Notes: generated by a model not told the origin, from the letters alone. A stretch of 31,437 nucleotides of DNA from an uncultured Clostridia bacterium (GCA_910585795.1 CAJUFV010000095.1:1-31437), one strand, 5' to 3'. Counted from the first letter of the stretch, positions 8,196 through 17,096 are shown. Translations and numbers: made by a program.

Positions 8196-9062
8196 ATGAC
8201 AATAATAATCTTTATTTTAATTTCAGCGGGAATGTTCAGCGTTTTGAGCAGTATATTGAAACTGCCGCCGTATAGCGCAACGCAGAGACTCAGAGGTGTT
8301 TCAGGCAGGACAGGAATGACGGAAATGCTTAATCAGCGTTTGCTTCTACCCGTTATGAAAGTAATTGCCCCGTTTATTCGTCTTGATGATTTCAAGGAAC
8401 GGAGAATGAAAATAAAGCTTGAACGTGCAGGACTTATCTTTACACCGCAGGAATACTATGCCCGCGCTATTGTGATGGCGGCGGGCACAGCTATTATTGG
8501 TACATTAGCGGCAGTTGCGGTAATGCCGTCTATGACGGTAGTGGTATGTATCTTGGCAGTTATCGTGTACTTTCATTTTTTTGGTGAAGTCAATGACAGA
8601 CTCAAAGAAAAGGATGAGCTTATAGAAAGTGAATTGCCTAAGTTTATACGCGCTATTGTGCAGGGACTTAGAACAGAAAAGGATGTTATAAAACTGCTCG
8701 AAAGCTATAGCACAATAGCCGGAAAAGGACTTCAATATGATATTGAGGTGCTTGTTCTTGACTTAAAATCAGGAAACTTTGAAAATGCTATGTTGGATTT
8801 TGACAAGAGAGTGGGTAATGCATATATGTCACGCCTAACCAAAGCGCTTATTGCAGTAAACAGAGGTGATAATCAAGAGGCAGCACTCAATCACTTGTTA
8901 TCCGATATGTCATTATTATCGCATGAAACAATGCAGAGAGAATTAAATAAACGTCCGGGCAGAGTGAAAATGATGGTTATACCTATTGTTGTAATCGGTA
9001 TATTTACATTGTTTTATGTAGTGGGTGTAAACCTCTTTAACTCGCTCGGCGGGATTATGTAA
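8196..9062 (+). CDS. tadC: TadC-like inner-membrane platform protein
   Basis: 288 residues, ATG start after AAAGGAGAA. An N-terminal membrane segment (2-20), a central pair (about 92-130) and a C-terminal one (about 261-283) surround a type II secretion F domain (ELPKFIRAIVQGLRTEKDV and LTKALIAVNRGDNQEAALNHL). It is the second half of the TadB/TadC pair. The stop is followed 13 bp later by the pilin gene, with ATGGAGGT as its ribosome site. Confidence 0.85.
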   Translation: MTIIIFILISAGMFSVLSSILKLPPYSATQRLRGVSGRTGMTEMLNQRLLLPVMKVIAPFIRLDDFKERRMKIKLERAGLIFTPQEYYARAIVMAAGTAIIGTLAAVAVMPSMTVVVCILAVIVYFHFFGEVNDRLKEKDELIESELPKFIRAIVQGLRTEKDVIKLLESYSTIAGKGLQYDIEVLVLDLKSGNFENAMLDFDKRVGNAYMSRLTKALIAVNRGDNQEAALNHLLSDMSLLSHETMQRELNKRPGRVKMMVIPIVVIGIFTLFYVVGVNLFNSLGGIM

Positions 9063-9075
9063 TGGAGGTAAAGAG

Positions 9076-9297
9076 ATGAACAAATTACTTGTAAAAACAA
9101 AACTGGCAAAGGACGCATTTATGAGAAATGCAAAACGCGTTCTCAAAAACACGGAGGGCGATCAGATAACGGGATGGCTCATCGTTATACTTATCGTTGT
9201 GGTTGTCGGCGCGTTCTTTATGAAGAACTATCAGGACGCTATCGTTGAAGTATGGGACGGCGTTATTGCTAAAATCAAATCGGCGTTCGGTATATAA
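9076..9297 (+). CDS. flp: Flp-type pilin-like small membrane protein
   Basis: 73 residues: a basic leader (1-27), then one long hydrophobic helix (about 34-50), then a short amphipathic tail. Size, design and place (directly after TadC) fit the major Flp pilin or the DUF6133-type small proteins found beside Tad genes in clostridia. A Gly at about 28 (NTEG followed by DQITGW) is the natural prepilin-peptidase site, but the Glu-Tyr normally at +5/+6 is absent (Gly-Trp instead). It is either an unusual pilin or a pilin-like accessory. Confidence 0.65.
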   Translation: MNKLLVKTKLAKDAFMRNAKRVLKNTEGDQITGWLIVILIVVVVGAFFMKNYQDAIVEVWDGVIAKIKSAFGI

Positions 9298-9301
9298 AGC
9301 A

Positions 9302-9769
9302 ATGAAAAAAGAAGTACAGGAGAAAAGCAGGCAGATGTCTGCTTTTCTTAAAGTAAAGAAAAAAGGCAGCGCATACTATGAGCTTATTATTAAGACGCTT
9401 GTATTCATTACGCTGATTGCTACGGCTGTTTCATTTTTTAGCATATTTACCGTATATCTGAATTTGAATTATACTTGCAGACGTGTGGTGCGTGAGATTG
9501 AAATATCGGGACAGGTAACATCGGATACAAACGCACTTTTTAATCAGCTTAAAAACGGTACGAATATAGGCGCGGGCGCAAATATGTCAGTGAGTGCAAG
9601 CTATTTTAATGCGGCACAGAAAAAGATACAGCTCCGTAATACATTCGATGTGACCTGCACGACAAGCTATCGCTTTGATGTATTCACTCCGTTAGGACGC
9701 GATCCTGTTGGCTTTACTATTCCGATGAAGGTTAAAATGACAGGAATGAGTGAGAAGTATTGGAAATGA
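9302..9769 (+). CDS. TadE-like (DUF4320-type) pseudopilin
   Basis: 155 residues from the ATG at 9302, four bases after the pilin stop; no clear ribosome site, so coupled translation is likely. A 24-residue basic leader ends in KKKG, then SAYYEL starts a hydrophobic helix (to about 50). This gives a textbook prepilin cleavage site with Glu at +5, the only one in the locus. The rest is a small extracytoplasmic beta-rich domain with one Cys. TadE-type proteins are minor pilins needed for Flp assembly. The DUF4320 label is from memory of similar clostridial proteins. Confidence 0.65.
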   Translation: MKKEVQEKSRQMSAFLKVKKKGSAYYELIIKTLVFITLIATAVSFFSIFTVYLNLNYTCRRVVREIEISGQVTSDTNALFNQLKNGTNIGAGANMSVSASYFNAAQKKIQLRNTFDVTCTTSYRFDVFTPLGRDPVGFTIPMKVKMTGMSEKYWK

Positions 9770-10215
9770 TATATATTACATACACGGTTACATTCATAAT
9801 TCTTATATTTTACTCCGTATTGGATTTAAAGTATAAGGAGATTTCAGCGTGGCTATTGTATGCTGGGACAGCGGTTGTGTTGGCTCTTGGCATTGTATCA
9901 AGGGCTTTGCTGAATATAGATATTATTCAATATATTATCATATCATCGGCAATCTACGGTGTTATATGTTTAATGGCAAGGATTTTGCAAAAATGGGTAG
10001 GGGAAGCCGATTTTGATGTGATATTTATGATATATCTTGCAGTAGGTGCGCAGAATTTGATTATATTTTCATTTTCAGTATTTGCGGTCAGCGGATTGGT
10101 ATATGCGTGGCTTGTTATGCGGAAATCAGGCAGGGATAAACGGATACCGCTTATTCCTGTTCTGACAGCCGCGTATGCTATGACTATAATTCTGGGAGGC
10201 GGTGCATATTGGTAA
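9766..10215 (+). CDS. Prepilin peptidase, A24 family (divergent GxAD type)
   Basis: 149 residues with about five membrane segments. ATG at 9766 overlaps the previous TGA (ATGA); a TTG at 9760 is an alternative. A24 peptidases use two Asp: here SVLDLKYKEI near 20 and GEADFDV near 79-85. The second motif departs from the usual GxGDxK, with Ala for Gly and Asp for Lys, closer to the GxAD form of archaeal preflagellin peptidases. It would cleave leaders of the pilin and pseudopilins beside it. A second, canonical A24 gene lies at 13511. Confidence 0.8.
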   Translation: MIYITYTVTFIILIFYSVLDLKYKEISAWLLYAGTAVVLALGIVSRALLNIDIIQYIIISSAIYGVICLMARILQKWVGEADFDVIFMIYLAVGAQNLIIFSFSVFAVSGLVYAWLVMRKSGRDKRIPLIPVLTAAYAMTIILGGGAYW

Positions 10216-10682
10216 AGATTAAAGAAAAGCTATCTGAAAAGAAAAATGGCAGCGGTTTAGTATTAGTTATGATACTTGTGTTTTTCCTTATAACCTTTAT
10301 TGTAACGGTAGGCGAATTTTACAGAGTTCATATTATGCAGCAGGAAATAGAAACGCATTTGCAGAGAACGGTAAACTGTGCTGTTGAATACGCTATGGGC
10401 GATTCATACAGACAGGATAAGATAGTAAACTTAAATGTAGGGCTTGCAAAAAATAAGTTCTATAAATTTCTCGGTGATGATATGGGCTTAGACAGCTATA
10501 ACCGAAAATATATGGATGGGAAGTTTATATACAGGCTGAATTTCACCAGTGTAAACGGTACGAGCAATCCGGCTGTGTTTACGGTAAAGGGGTATGCGTC
10601 GGCAAGGAGTTTGTTCTCGTTTTTAATCGGAGAAATTGAGATACCGTTTAATATTTCATCAACTAATTTTAGGCTTGATTAA
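10209..10682 (+). CDS. TadE/TadG-like minor pseudopilin
   Basis: 157 residues, TTG start after GGGAGG (10195-10200), overlapping the peptidase gene by seven bases. A short basic leader ends NGSG, then a hydrophobic helix (about 16-36) and an extracytoplasmic domain (about 40-157, QQEIETHLQRTVNCAVEYAM). A Glu at +5 is not present. Architecture and position at the end of the Tad gene run make it a minor pseudopilin candidate; no closer family is recognised. It is the last gene before a 183-bp gap holding a strong promoter. Confidence 0.6.
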   Translation: MVKIKEKLSEKKNGSGLVLVMILVFFLITFIVTVGEFYRVHIMQQEIETHLQRTVNCAVEYAMGDSYRQDKIVNLNVGLAKNKFYKFLGDDMGLDSYNRKYMDGKFIYRLNFTSVNGTSNPAVFTVKGYASARSLFSFLIGEIEIPFNISSTNFRLD

Positions 10683-10786
10683 AAAAACGGAAGAATAATT
10701 AAAAAAAAGTTTTACCTTAAAAATAACGAAAAACCGCTTAGGTATGCGATTGTATTTTTACGGAAGTACATTTTTGTAAATAGTTC

Positions 10787-10815
10787 TTGACTTTGGTATT
10801 CAGCACTGATATAAA
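10787..10815 (+). promoter_or_regulatory. Sigma-A-type promoter
   Basis: TTGACT (10787-10792), a 17-bp spacer and TATAAA (10810-10815), about 50 bp before the stalk-domain gene. It lies in the 183-bp gap 10683-10865, the first sizeable gap after 1246. No clear terminator was seen in the gap, so upstream read-through may add to expression. Confidence 0.75.
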
Positions 10816-10865
10816 TAGAATACAAGCTTGTAATACATATATTAAAAAGACAGGAGGAAAAGACT

Positions 10866-11720
10866 ATGAAAAGGATTTTAACTTTATTATTGACAACTAT
10901 AATGCTTGCGACTTTAGGTACAAGCTATGTAGTGGCAGAAGAGATACCGGATATTACGGTAACGCTTGACGGTGAAAAAATAGAATTCCCCGATGCAAAG
11001 CCGTATATTTGGAAAGATAGAACGCTCGTTCCTATACGCTTTGTCAGTGAAGCAATGGGCGCTGATGTATCGTGGAACGGCGGCGAACAGGAAGTAACCA
11101 TTGTTAAGGACAGGGATACGATAATCACACACATTCTTTCATCAAAGGCAACATTAAACGGAGTGTTATATACATTTGATGTTCCTGCAATGATAAAAGG
11201 AGATAGAACCTTTGTTCCTTTGAGGTTTGTCGCTGAAATGCTAAACTGTGATGTGAAATGGGACGAGAATACATACACAGTAACCATTACCTCTCCGTCC
11301 GAACCTGTGGCATTTCCCAAACCTGAATTGACAGTACATTTTCCTGAACACGAATTTGAGGGCAAGCTGTTTTGGATTACAATGGATAATGTCAGAGATT
11401 ATTCCGATTGTAATAACTATCAATTCAAGATAGATTTCACCAATCCTGCGGAATTCAATGTAATTGACATCAATATGGGTGCAATACTTGGCTGGGAAAC
11501 TCATAATATCAATTCGTGGAGAAGTGCAAAGAAGAATGGTGATGAGATATTCAGTGTCAGCTCAAAGTATTACACTACACTTGAAAATAAAGAAAAGCTT
11601 GAATTAAAGGACGGAATGCCTATGGAATTTACGCTTAGTGTAAAGCGTTTGTGTAGTGGTGAAGTGAAAGAATATCACTATACAGAGACCTTTAAGTGTC
11701 CGTATCCTGCAAAGCAGTAG
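10866..11720 (+). CDS. Secreted stalk-domain protein (copper amine oxidase N-terminal-like)
   Basis: 284 residues with AGGAGGAAAA before the ATG. Signal peptide about 1-24 (cleavage near VVA-EE). Two copies of the short stalk/copper-amine-oxidase-N repeat follow: KDRTLVPIRFVSEAMGADV (about 52-70) and GDRTFVPLRFVAEMLNCDV (about 113-131), each ending in a V-W-type strand. The C-terminal half (about 150-284) is a beta-rich domain I do not recognise. These stalk domains are common on clostridial surface proteins and are not enzymes. It is the first gene after the 10787 promoter and is followed by another secreted protein gene 12 bp on. Confidence 0.85.
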   Translation: MKRILTLLLTTIMLATLGTSYVVAEEIPDITVTLDGEKIEFPDAKPYIWKDRTLVPIRFVSEAMGADVSWNGGEQEVTIVKDRDTIITHILSSKATLNGVLYTFDVPAMIKGDRTFVPLRFVAEMLNCDVKWDENTYTVTITSPSEPVAFPKPELTVHFPEHEFEGKLFWITMDNVRDYSDCNNYQFKIDFTNPAEFNVIDINMGAILGWETHNINSWRSAKKNGDEIFSVSSKYYTTLENKEKLELKDGMPMEFTLSVKRLCSGEVKEYHYTETFKCPYPAKQ

Positions 11721-11732
11721 GAGGTATGATAA

Positions 11733-13511
11733 ATGAATATACGAAAAACTTTAACGGTTGTCGCAATGACAGCCGTTTTTCTATGCTCAATTTCTGTAAG
11801 TGCCGATGTGTGCAAAGAATATGCCACTGATGATTACAGAGACCAACCCGTTTGGAATCAATATGGAGAGGTGGGGGCAAAACCCATAGCAAAATTTAGA
11901 ATTATCCGCTCAAGAAATGGTGAAGTAAAGGATATACTTGAAAGTTATTCGGATAATGATTTGTATTCTGATTTCCCTGCTATGCAATGTTATGTCGGTG
12001 ATACCATTACTTTTGAGGATTTGAGTAGCCCGACAGACGGGAGCGGAATAAAAACGTGGGATTTTCAGTATTACGGCACTTTAGGCGATAGTTATCAAGA
12101 ATATAATTATAACATATTGGAATCTGCAAGATTTGAACTGACAGAGCCGGGTGAAACGGCATTTTTCCTGTGTGTTAAAAGTAATTTGCCTGTGAAAGTA
12201 GGCTCGCTCGATCCTTGGTCGGACAACGGGAATCATCAAGCCATTGGCAAAAACAAATGGTTTCCAAACGGTATGTATTGGTACTTCGCAACAGCGCGGG
12301 TTATTGTAAATGCCGCGCCGGAGGCAAAGGTTAATTTGAAGTATTGGGATGTTCCGAATAATAAAGTGTTTTATGAAGAACAACGTAATCTTGGCGAAAT
12401 GCTTGGAGATAATATCATCAAGACAAATATCCATATAACCGATTGGGAAGGCTATGAATACAGCGGTTGGAATGTTCAGACTGAGGACGGAGATATTCAA
12501 TACACGGGTGATGTGCGGGATGTAGATATTGAACTTGCCCCGTGGGTTCCTGTCAAAAATCTGAATGTTGAATATTATCCGTATGTAGATACCGAGCTTA
12601 GAGTGAGGTACTGGGATAGTGAAGCAGGACGCATAATGAGTGAGGAAACTGTACAGGGAGAGCAGGTAGTACGTGATAAGAAAACCACCATTTCATATAC
12701 TCCGCAGGATGTTGAAGGCTATGATTATGGCGGCTGGAGCGTGCAACTGCCCGACAGCAGTATAGAGGGTACAGGCGAAGAAAAGCCTGTTGTTGTAGGT
12801 CTTGATGGGACTTATCCGATTAAATATCTGAATATAAAGTGCTATCCAAAAGACGGAACGAAACCTCCGCCGTCAACAGGCGGAAGTACGGGCGGTAGTG
12901 ATGATATTATAAAGCCGTCAGGAGAATGTGACGGAGAGATAGAATGGACTGAAACAGATTCGCATAGGGTACGCAACGGCTCATACAGCGATGGCACTCC
13001 CAGATACAGAACATGTTATCATATCTTTACATACAGAGCGACATTGAGCGCGGATGCGACAGTTACGCCATCAACCTTTAAATCAGGATATGGTTTTGAA
13101 ACAAAGGTTAATTATAGCGTAAAAACAAAGCTCGTCGACAATGACGGAGATTATTGTTCAAGCTGGGGCAATAGCCGAAGCGCCATAAAGAAGGTTAAAG
13201 ACCCGACAAAAGCAACGGTATATATTCCGTGGAGTATGACAAACAGGCTCGGCACTCAGTCAAAGTCAATCGCTATGGAGAAAAGCGGAAAAAGTTTTCA
13301 GTTGCCGAAAAGTCCTGTATCAGAAACAGGCGCAAGAAAGATATATACAGATGTTTCGCTTGCAGGGACAAAGGAAGAGCCTGTAAACCATAGCTTTGAG
13401 ATATATATTTCGGGCGGAGGTGTAGGAAGTATTGAATTCTGTAAAAAGTTATCTAAGACTATCACTATAAACGGCGATATGTTTGAGGATGACTTCAGCG
13501 GTGCAGACTAA
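11733..13511 (+). CDS. Large secreted repeat protein, candidate pilus- or transfer-linked adhesin
   Basis: 592 residues. Signal peptide about 1-24 (ISVSA-DV). A PKD-like segment (about 88-165) has GDTITFEDLSS and KTWDFQYYG. Two clear tandem repeats follow (about 200-285 and 287-372), each opening with a x-V-x-Y-W-D strand, holding EGY(E/D)Y(S/G)GW, and closing in NVEYYP or NIKCYP; they resemble InlB-B/MucBP surface repeats. A Pro-Pro/Thr-Gly-Gly linker (about 374-392) leads to a C-terminal domain of about 195 residues not recognised. No LPXTG, S-layer or membrane anchor is visible, so retention at the surface would need a partner. The gene sits between the Tad locus and the secretion genes and overlaps the second prepilin peptidase by one base. 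Confidence 0.7.
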   Translation: MNIRKTLTVVAMTAVFLCSISVSADVCKEYATDDYRDQPVWNQYGEVGAKPIAKFRIIRSRNGEVKDILESYSDNDLYSDFPAMQCYVGDTITFEDLSSPTDGSGIKTWDFQYYGTLGDSYQEYNYNILESARFELTEPGETAFFLCVKSNLPVKVGSLDPWSDNGNHQAIGKNKWFPNGMYWYFATARVIVNAAPEAKVNLKYWDVPNNKVFYEEQRNLGEMLGDNIIKTNIHITDWEGYEYSGWNVQTEDGDIQYTGDVRDVDIELAPWVPVKNLNVEYYPYVDTELRVRYWDSEAGRIMSEETVQGEQVVRDKKTTISYTPQDVEGYDYGGWSVQLPDSSIEGTGEEKPVVVGLDGTYPIKYLNIKCYPKDGTKPPPSTGGSTGGSDDIIKPSGECDGEIEWTETDSHRVRNGSYSDGTPRYRTCYHIFTYRATLSADATVTPSTFKSGYGFETKVNYSVKTKLVDNDGDYCSSWGNSRSAIKKVKDPTKATVYIPWSMTNRLGTQSKSIAMEKSGKSFQLPKSPVSETGARKIYTDVSLAGTKEEPVNHSFEIYISGGGVGSIEFCKKLSKTITINGDMFEDDFSGAD

Positions 13512-13897
13512 TGATATTTTTACTGCTGCTTATATATGCGGCATACACTGACTATACCAGACGGCAGATAGCGAATAGCGCTATAATAGGTATATGTGCT
13601 GTATCATTTTTTAGTGCAACACCTGCTGTTGAGAAGATGATGGGATTGTTTCTCTTAACACTCCCATCTTTTTTTGTTGCCTTAAAATATGAAAGGCTCA
13701 AAGGAGGTGATGTCAAATTTCTGGCGGCTGTATGTGTTTATCTTGGGATATATAACCTTGCATTAGCTCTTATTCCTGCAACAGTAACGGCGGTTGTATA
13801 TGGATATGTAAGGAAAGAGAAAAGCGTACCGCTTGCCTTTGTATTCTGTATTGGATACATCATTTTTCAAGCCGTAATATTTTTGAGAGGAGGTTAG
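13511..13897 (+). CDS. Prepilin peptidase, A24 family (canonical GGDVK type)
   Basis: 128 residues, the short TadV/CpaA-like form without the N-terminal methylase domain, with about four membrane segments. Both catalytic Asp are in place: AYTDYTRRQIAN (Asp near 14) and LKGGDVKFLAA (Asp near 67), the standard GxGDxK. The ATG overlaps the preceding stop by one base. It is the second A24 peptidase in the window and shares little sequence with the one at 9766. It is directly upstream of a VirB2-like gene, so it may serve pseudopilins of a different kind. Confidence 0.85.
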   Translation: MIFLLLLIYAAYTDYTRRQIANSAIIGICAVSFFSATPAVEKMMGLFLLTLPSFFVALKYERLKGGDVKFLAAVCVYLGIYNLALALIPATVTAVVYGYVRKEKSVPLAFVFCIGYIIFQAVIFLRGG

Positions 13898-13900
13898 CGG

Positions 13901-14260
13901 ATGAAGCTAAAACTTAAAAGAATACTAAAAAACACTGTTCCGCTTGTCATTTATCTTGTCTTTTGCTTTGCTGTAAACGCATACGCAGAGGATATGTGGG
14001 AGGCTGCAAACCGTATTATTATTGACGTATATAACAGAATTGCAGGAATAAGCACGGTACTTGCAGCGCTTATGACAACGGTATGTGTTGTCGGAATGAA
14101 GCTGTCAAATAATCAGCAGAAAGTAGACCAGAGCGTGGATTGGTTAAAACGCATTTGGATTGCATGGGCTATCATAAATGGTATTGGCGCATTCCTTGCC
14201 TATGTTCGCCCGCTTTTAAGCGGATTAGCTAGTATTGACGGTGCGGTCGGCACAATATAG
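13901..14260 (+). CDS. VirB2/TrbC-like small membrane protein
   Basis: 119 residues; GAGGAGG precedes the ATG. Signal-like N-terminus (cleavage near AYA-ED, residue 30), then two hydrophobic helices (about 46-67 and 84-104) joined by a short polar loop. This is the VirB2/TrbC pilin-like layout seen at the head of conjugation operons. In single-membrane bacteria such proteins need not form a pilus. Position just before the VirB6-like gene supports the assignment. Confidence 0.6.
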   Translation: MKLKLKRILKNTVPLVIYLVFCFAVNAYAEDMWEAANRIIIDVYNRIAGISTVLAALMTTVCVVGMKLSNNQQKVDQSVDWLKRIWIAWAIINGIGAFLAYVRPLLSGLASIDGAVGTI

Positions 14261-14290
14261 TCTGTTTATGAATGAATTAGAATATATGAA

Positions 14291-14307
14291 GGGAGGTGTT
14301 GCCATTG
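14291..14307 (+). promoter_or_regulatory. Ribosome site fixing the VirB6-like start at a TTG
   Basis: GGGAGG (14291-14296), eight bases, then TTG at 14305. An in-frame GTG at 14296 lies inside the ribosome site and cannot be the start. Confidence 0.7.
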
Positions 14308-16146
14308 CTGGAACCAATAATGAAAGGCTTGATTGAGTGGATATATGAAATGGTAGTCAGCATTATGGAATATGCCGCAAAGGAATTAGTCGGTGTCATG
14401 AGTATGGATATGACCTACTTTGAAAAGACAGCGCCCGTTATCAAGGATATTACAAATATTATTCTTGCTCTCGGCTGGGGGCTTTTAATAGCAAATATGG
14501 TGTTCCAGTCTATAAAGGTGATGATGTCCGGCGCAGGCTTTGAAAGTGAAGACCCTAAGCATATATTTTGTCGAACATTTGTGTTTTCATTTTTACTGCT
14601 TGCGTCAAGACAGATTTGCAATATGGCTATGGGTATAACGGGCAGAGTTATTGAGCTTTTGCAGATACCGTCCGAGTTAAGTCTTGCCATACCTGACCAA
14701 AGTATGTTTAATATCGGCTCAAATGTAAAATGGCTGATTGTAATTGTTGTAGGATTTATTCTAATTTTTCAGTATATTAAGCTATTGTTTGAGATAGGAG
14801 AACGGTATGTTGTAACTTCTGTTTTAACATTCTTTGCTCCGCTTGCGTTTTCAATGGGCGGCAGTAAGAACACAAACGATATTTTCAAGGGCTGGTGCAG
14901 AATGTATGGCTCTATGATGGTAATGATGATCATGAATATCGTGTTTTTAAAGCTTATTCTTTCCGCAATGGGAAATGTAACAAGCGGGAGTGTCTTGATA
15001 TGGCTTGTATTTGTTGTGGCGCTAACGAAAGTTGCAAGAAAAATTGACAGTCATATCGGGAAAATAGGCTTAAATCCGGCGCAGACAGGCAATGCAATGG
15101 GAAGTAGACTTCCGGGTATGATGACAATGGTAGCTGTGCGTACTATGGCGTCAACTATCGGCAGGAATATATCTGCAAACAAGGATACGGGCAGAAATTC
15201 ATCATCAAGAGGAAATAACCATAGATCGTATGGACGGTATAATACAAGCGGAGAACGGAATAACAGCAGTAACAATACCGAGCATACTACGGCAGGCGCA
15301 GGAATGTCGGGCAGTTCTCCGTCAACAGTGAATACGTCAGCAGGTGGAAATGGAACAACAGCTCAGCAGTCTGTAAATCAGTTGCAGTCAAATCAGAATA
15401 ATCAATCTGCATTAAACCAAAAGCCTCAAAACGGGTGGAAACCGCGAAAGACTGATAAATATGGAATTTCATATATAGAAGGTGATGAACGGTATGCTAA
15501 ATTCCCGAACGGTAATCCGGAAGCACACGCGGCAAGGTACGGTAAACCGAATCCTGCTGGTGGTATCAATAGAGAAACATCAAGTCATACGAGTGATTTT
15601 GATGCAGAAAGGAGCGGTTTGTCAGGTGCAGGGACAAAGAACAGACCGCCTATTGCGCGGAATCCCGCAGGCAGCGGAATACATAATGCCGGTGGTATAA
15701 ATACAGAGCATAATTCGAGTTCTGCAAATGGGACAGTGAATGTACAGCAATCATCAGGAAATCCGCAGACCAATATATCTCAGGGCGGAAGTACAGACAG
15801 GAGCAGAAGTACATCGCATAGTACGGATAATATCCAAAACGGCGGTCAAACCGTAAATAATGCGGGCGGTCAGACAAGTTCTGTTGTAAATACGCAGAAA
15901 AGCAATATGACAGGTGGTGTCAATAACAATTCACATACGGACAATATGAGCCGACAGCAGACCGTCAATAATCATAGGCAGATAAATCACGAATATAAAA
16001 ATGGAAGATATAACCCGGCGGCGGTCAATAAAAAACAGGACAGGACGCTTTACAAAAAGCAGACGACCATAAAAAAGATTGACTCTACCAGTGAAATGAA
16101 ATTACGAAAGAAACGGGGCGGTGATAATGGCAGAACAAAAAAATAA
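14305..16146 (+). CDS. VirB6/TrbL-like polytopic membrane protein with low-complexity tail
   Basis: 613 residues. The first half (about 1-260) holds an amphipathic N-terminus and about six membrane helices, including KWLIVIVVGFILIFQYIKLL and VLIWLVFVVALTKVA. This is the VirB6/TrbL layout, forming the inner-membrane channel of type IV secretion. The second half (about 290-605) is almost free of hydrophobic runs and is rich in Gly, Ser, Asn, Gln and Thr, ending in a basic stretch (KLRKKRGG). The tail is predicted to be disordered; its side of the membrane cannot be told. The gene overlaps the next by 20 bases. Confidence 0.8.
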   Translation: MLEPIMKGLIEWIYEMVVSIMEYAAKELVGVMSMDMTYFEKTAPVIKDITNIILALGWGLLIANMVFQSIKVMMSGAGFESEDPKHIFCRTFVFSFLLLASRQICNMAMGITGRVIELLQIPSELSLAIPDQSMFNIGSNVKWLIVIVVGFILIFQYIKLLFEIGERYVVTSVLTFFAPLAFSMGGSKNTNDIFKGWCRMYGSMMVMMIMNIVFLKLILSAMGNVTSGSVLIWLVFVVALTKVARKIDSHIGKIGLNPAQTGNAMGSRLPGMMTMVAVRTMASTIGRNISANKDTGRNSSSRGNNHRSYGRYNTSGERNNSSNNTEHTTAGAGMSGSSPSTVNTSAGGNGTTAQQSVNQLQSNQNNQSALNQKPQNGWKPRKTDKYGISYIEGDERYAKFPNGNPEAHAARYGKPNPAGGINRETSSHTSDFDAERSGLSGAGTKNRPPIARNPAGSGIHNAGGINTEHNSSSANGTVNVQQSSGNPQTNISQGGSTDRSRSTSHSTDNIQNGGQTVNNAGGQTSSVVNTQKSNMTGGVNNNSHTDNMSRQQTVNNHRQINHEYKNGRYNPAAVNKKQDRTLYKKQTTIKKIDSTSEMKLRKKRGGDNGRTKK

Positions 16147-17089
16147 CGCAGTAGCTACGGCGGGTAATATTGCAAACAAACTGCATGGCACAGCACAGCT
16201 TGTACGCGGTGCTGCCACGGCGGATTTTCTCGCGGTCATAAGAGGTGCAACGAAGGTCTTATCGCCTAAAGTTATAACGGGGATTATAGCTGTGATAATG
16301 CTTATTGTTATGCTCCCGATTTTAGTTATATTTTCACTTCCGCAGGTAATTTTTAATTGGGGAAGTCTTAAAGATATCGAGCTTATGACAAGACACGAAC
16401 ATGCAAATTATCTTATGTCCTGTTATGATGACGCCAATTTGAGTGAAGAGGATAAGCTGTGGCTCATATCCATTGACGCGGTAAAGAATAAGCAGGATAT
16501 AATGAATATGTCACAAAGCACTATTTCATCTGATGCAATGCAGAATAAAACTCCTGATGAAGTAATGAATGAAATGGGTTTTGACGAAAACCAAAAGAAT
16601 TGGGTAACGCTTATGGTAAATACCGTAAAAAGCGGACAGGCAAGCGGAGATATAAACCTGCCGCCGTCAATGGGCGGAACGAATAACGGAATACCGTCGG
16701 AGGCATACAATGACGCAACATTCGCAAAGCTTATAAACGAGGCGGAGAAATATCTCGGTTATCCGTATGTGTTCGGCGGTTCGTCGCCGTCAACAAGCTT
16801 TGACTGTTCAGGTTTTGTATGCTGGGTATATACGCATAGCGGAGTACATAATCTGCCGAGAACAACGGCGCAGGGGATATATAACCAGTGTACGAGAGTA
16901 TCGGCAAGTGAGGCAAAGCCCGGTGATTTGGTGTTCTTTCAAGGGACATATAACGCAGGCGAAACGGTAACTCATATAGGAATTTTTGTCGGCAACAATA
17001 GAATGTTGCACTGTGGCTCCCCTATTCAGTACACATCAATAGACACAAACTACTGGCGCAGTCATTTCTATGCTTATGGGCGTTTGTGA
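16127..17089 (+). CDS. NlpC/P60 cell-wall hydrolase of the transfer system (VirB1 role)
   Basis: 320 residues from the ATG at 16127 (site GGCGGTG); a GTG at 16121 is an alternative. A cytoplasmic N-terminus and one membrane anchor (about 48-70) lead to a polar region and a C-terminal NlpC/P60 domain (about 200-320). The catalytic Cys is in FDCSGFV (near 226), the His in VTHIGIFVG (near 283). The polar partner is probably in the LHCGSP segment. These enzymes cut peptide stems in peptidoglycan to open a path for the DNA channel. Unlike Tn916 Orf14/CwlT, no lysozyme/muramidase domain precedes it. Confidence 0.9.
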   Translation: MAEQKNNAVATAGNIANKLHGTAQLVRGAATADFLAVIRGATKVLSPKVITGIIAVIMLIVMLPILVIFSLPQVIFNWGSLKDIELMTRHEHANYLMSCYDDANLSEEDKLWLISIDAVKNKQDIMNMSQSTISSDAMQNKTPDEVMNEMGFDENQKNWVTLMVNTVKSGQASGDINLPPSMGGTNNGIPSEAYNDATFAKLINEAEKYLGYPYVFGGSSPSTSFDCSGFVCWVYTHSGVHNLPRTTAQGIYNQCTRVSASEAKPGDLVFFQGTYNAGETVTHIGIFVGNNRMLHCGSPIQYTSIDTNYWRSHFYAYGRL

Positions 17090-17096
17090 TTTTAGG

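Noticed and set aside
10787..10969. A 60-codon frame beginning in the promoter
   Set aside because: It starts on the -35 region, has no ribosome site, and overlaps the stalk-domain gene and its signal peptide in another frame.
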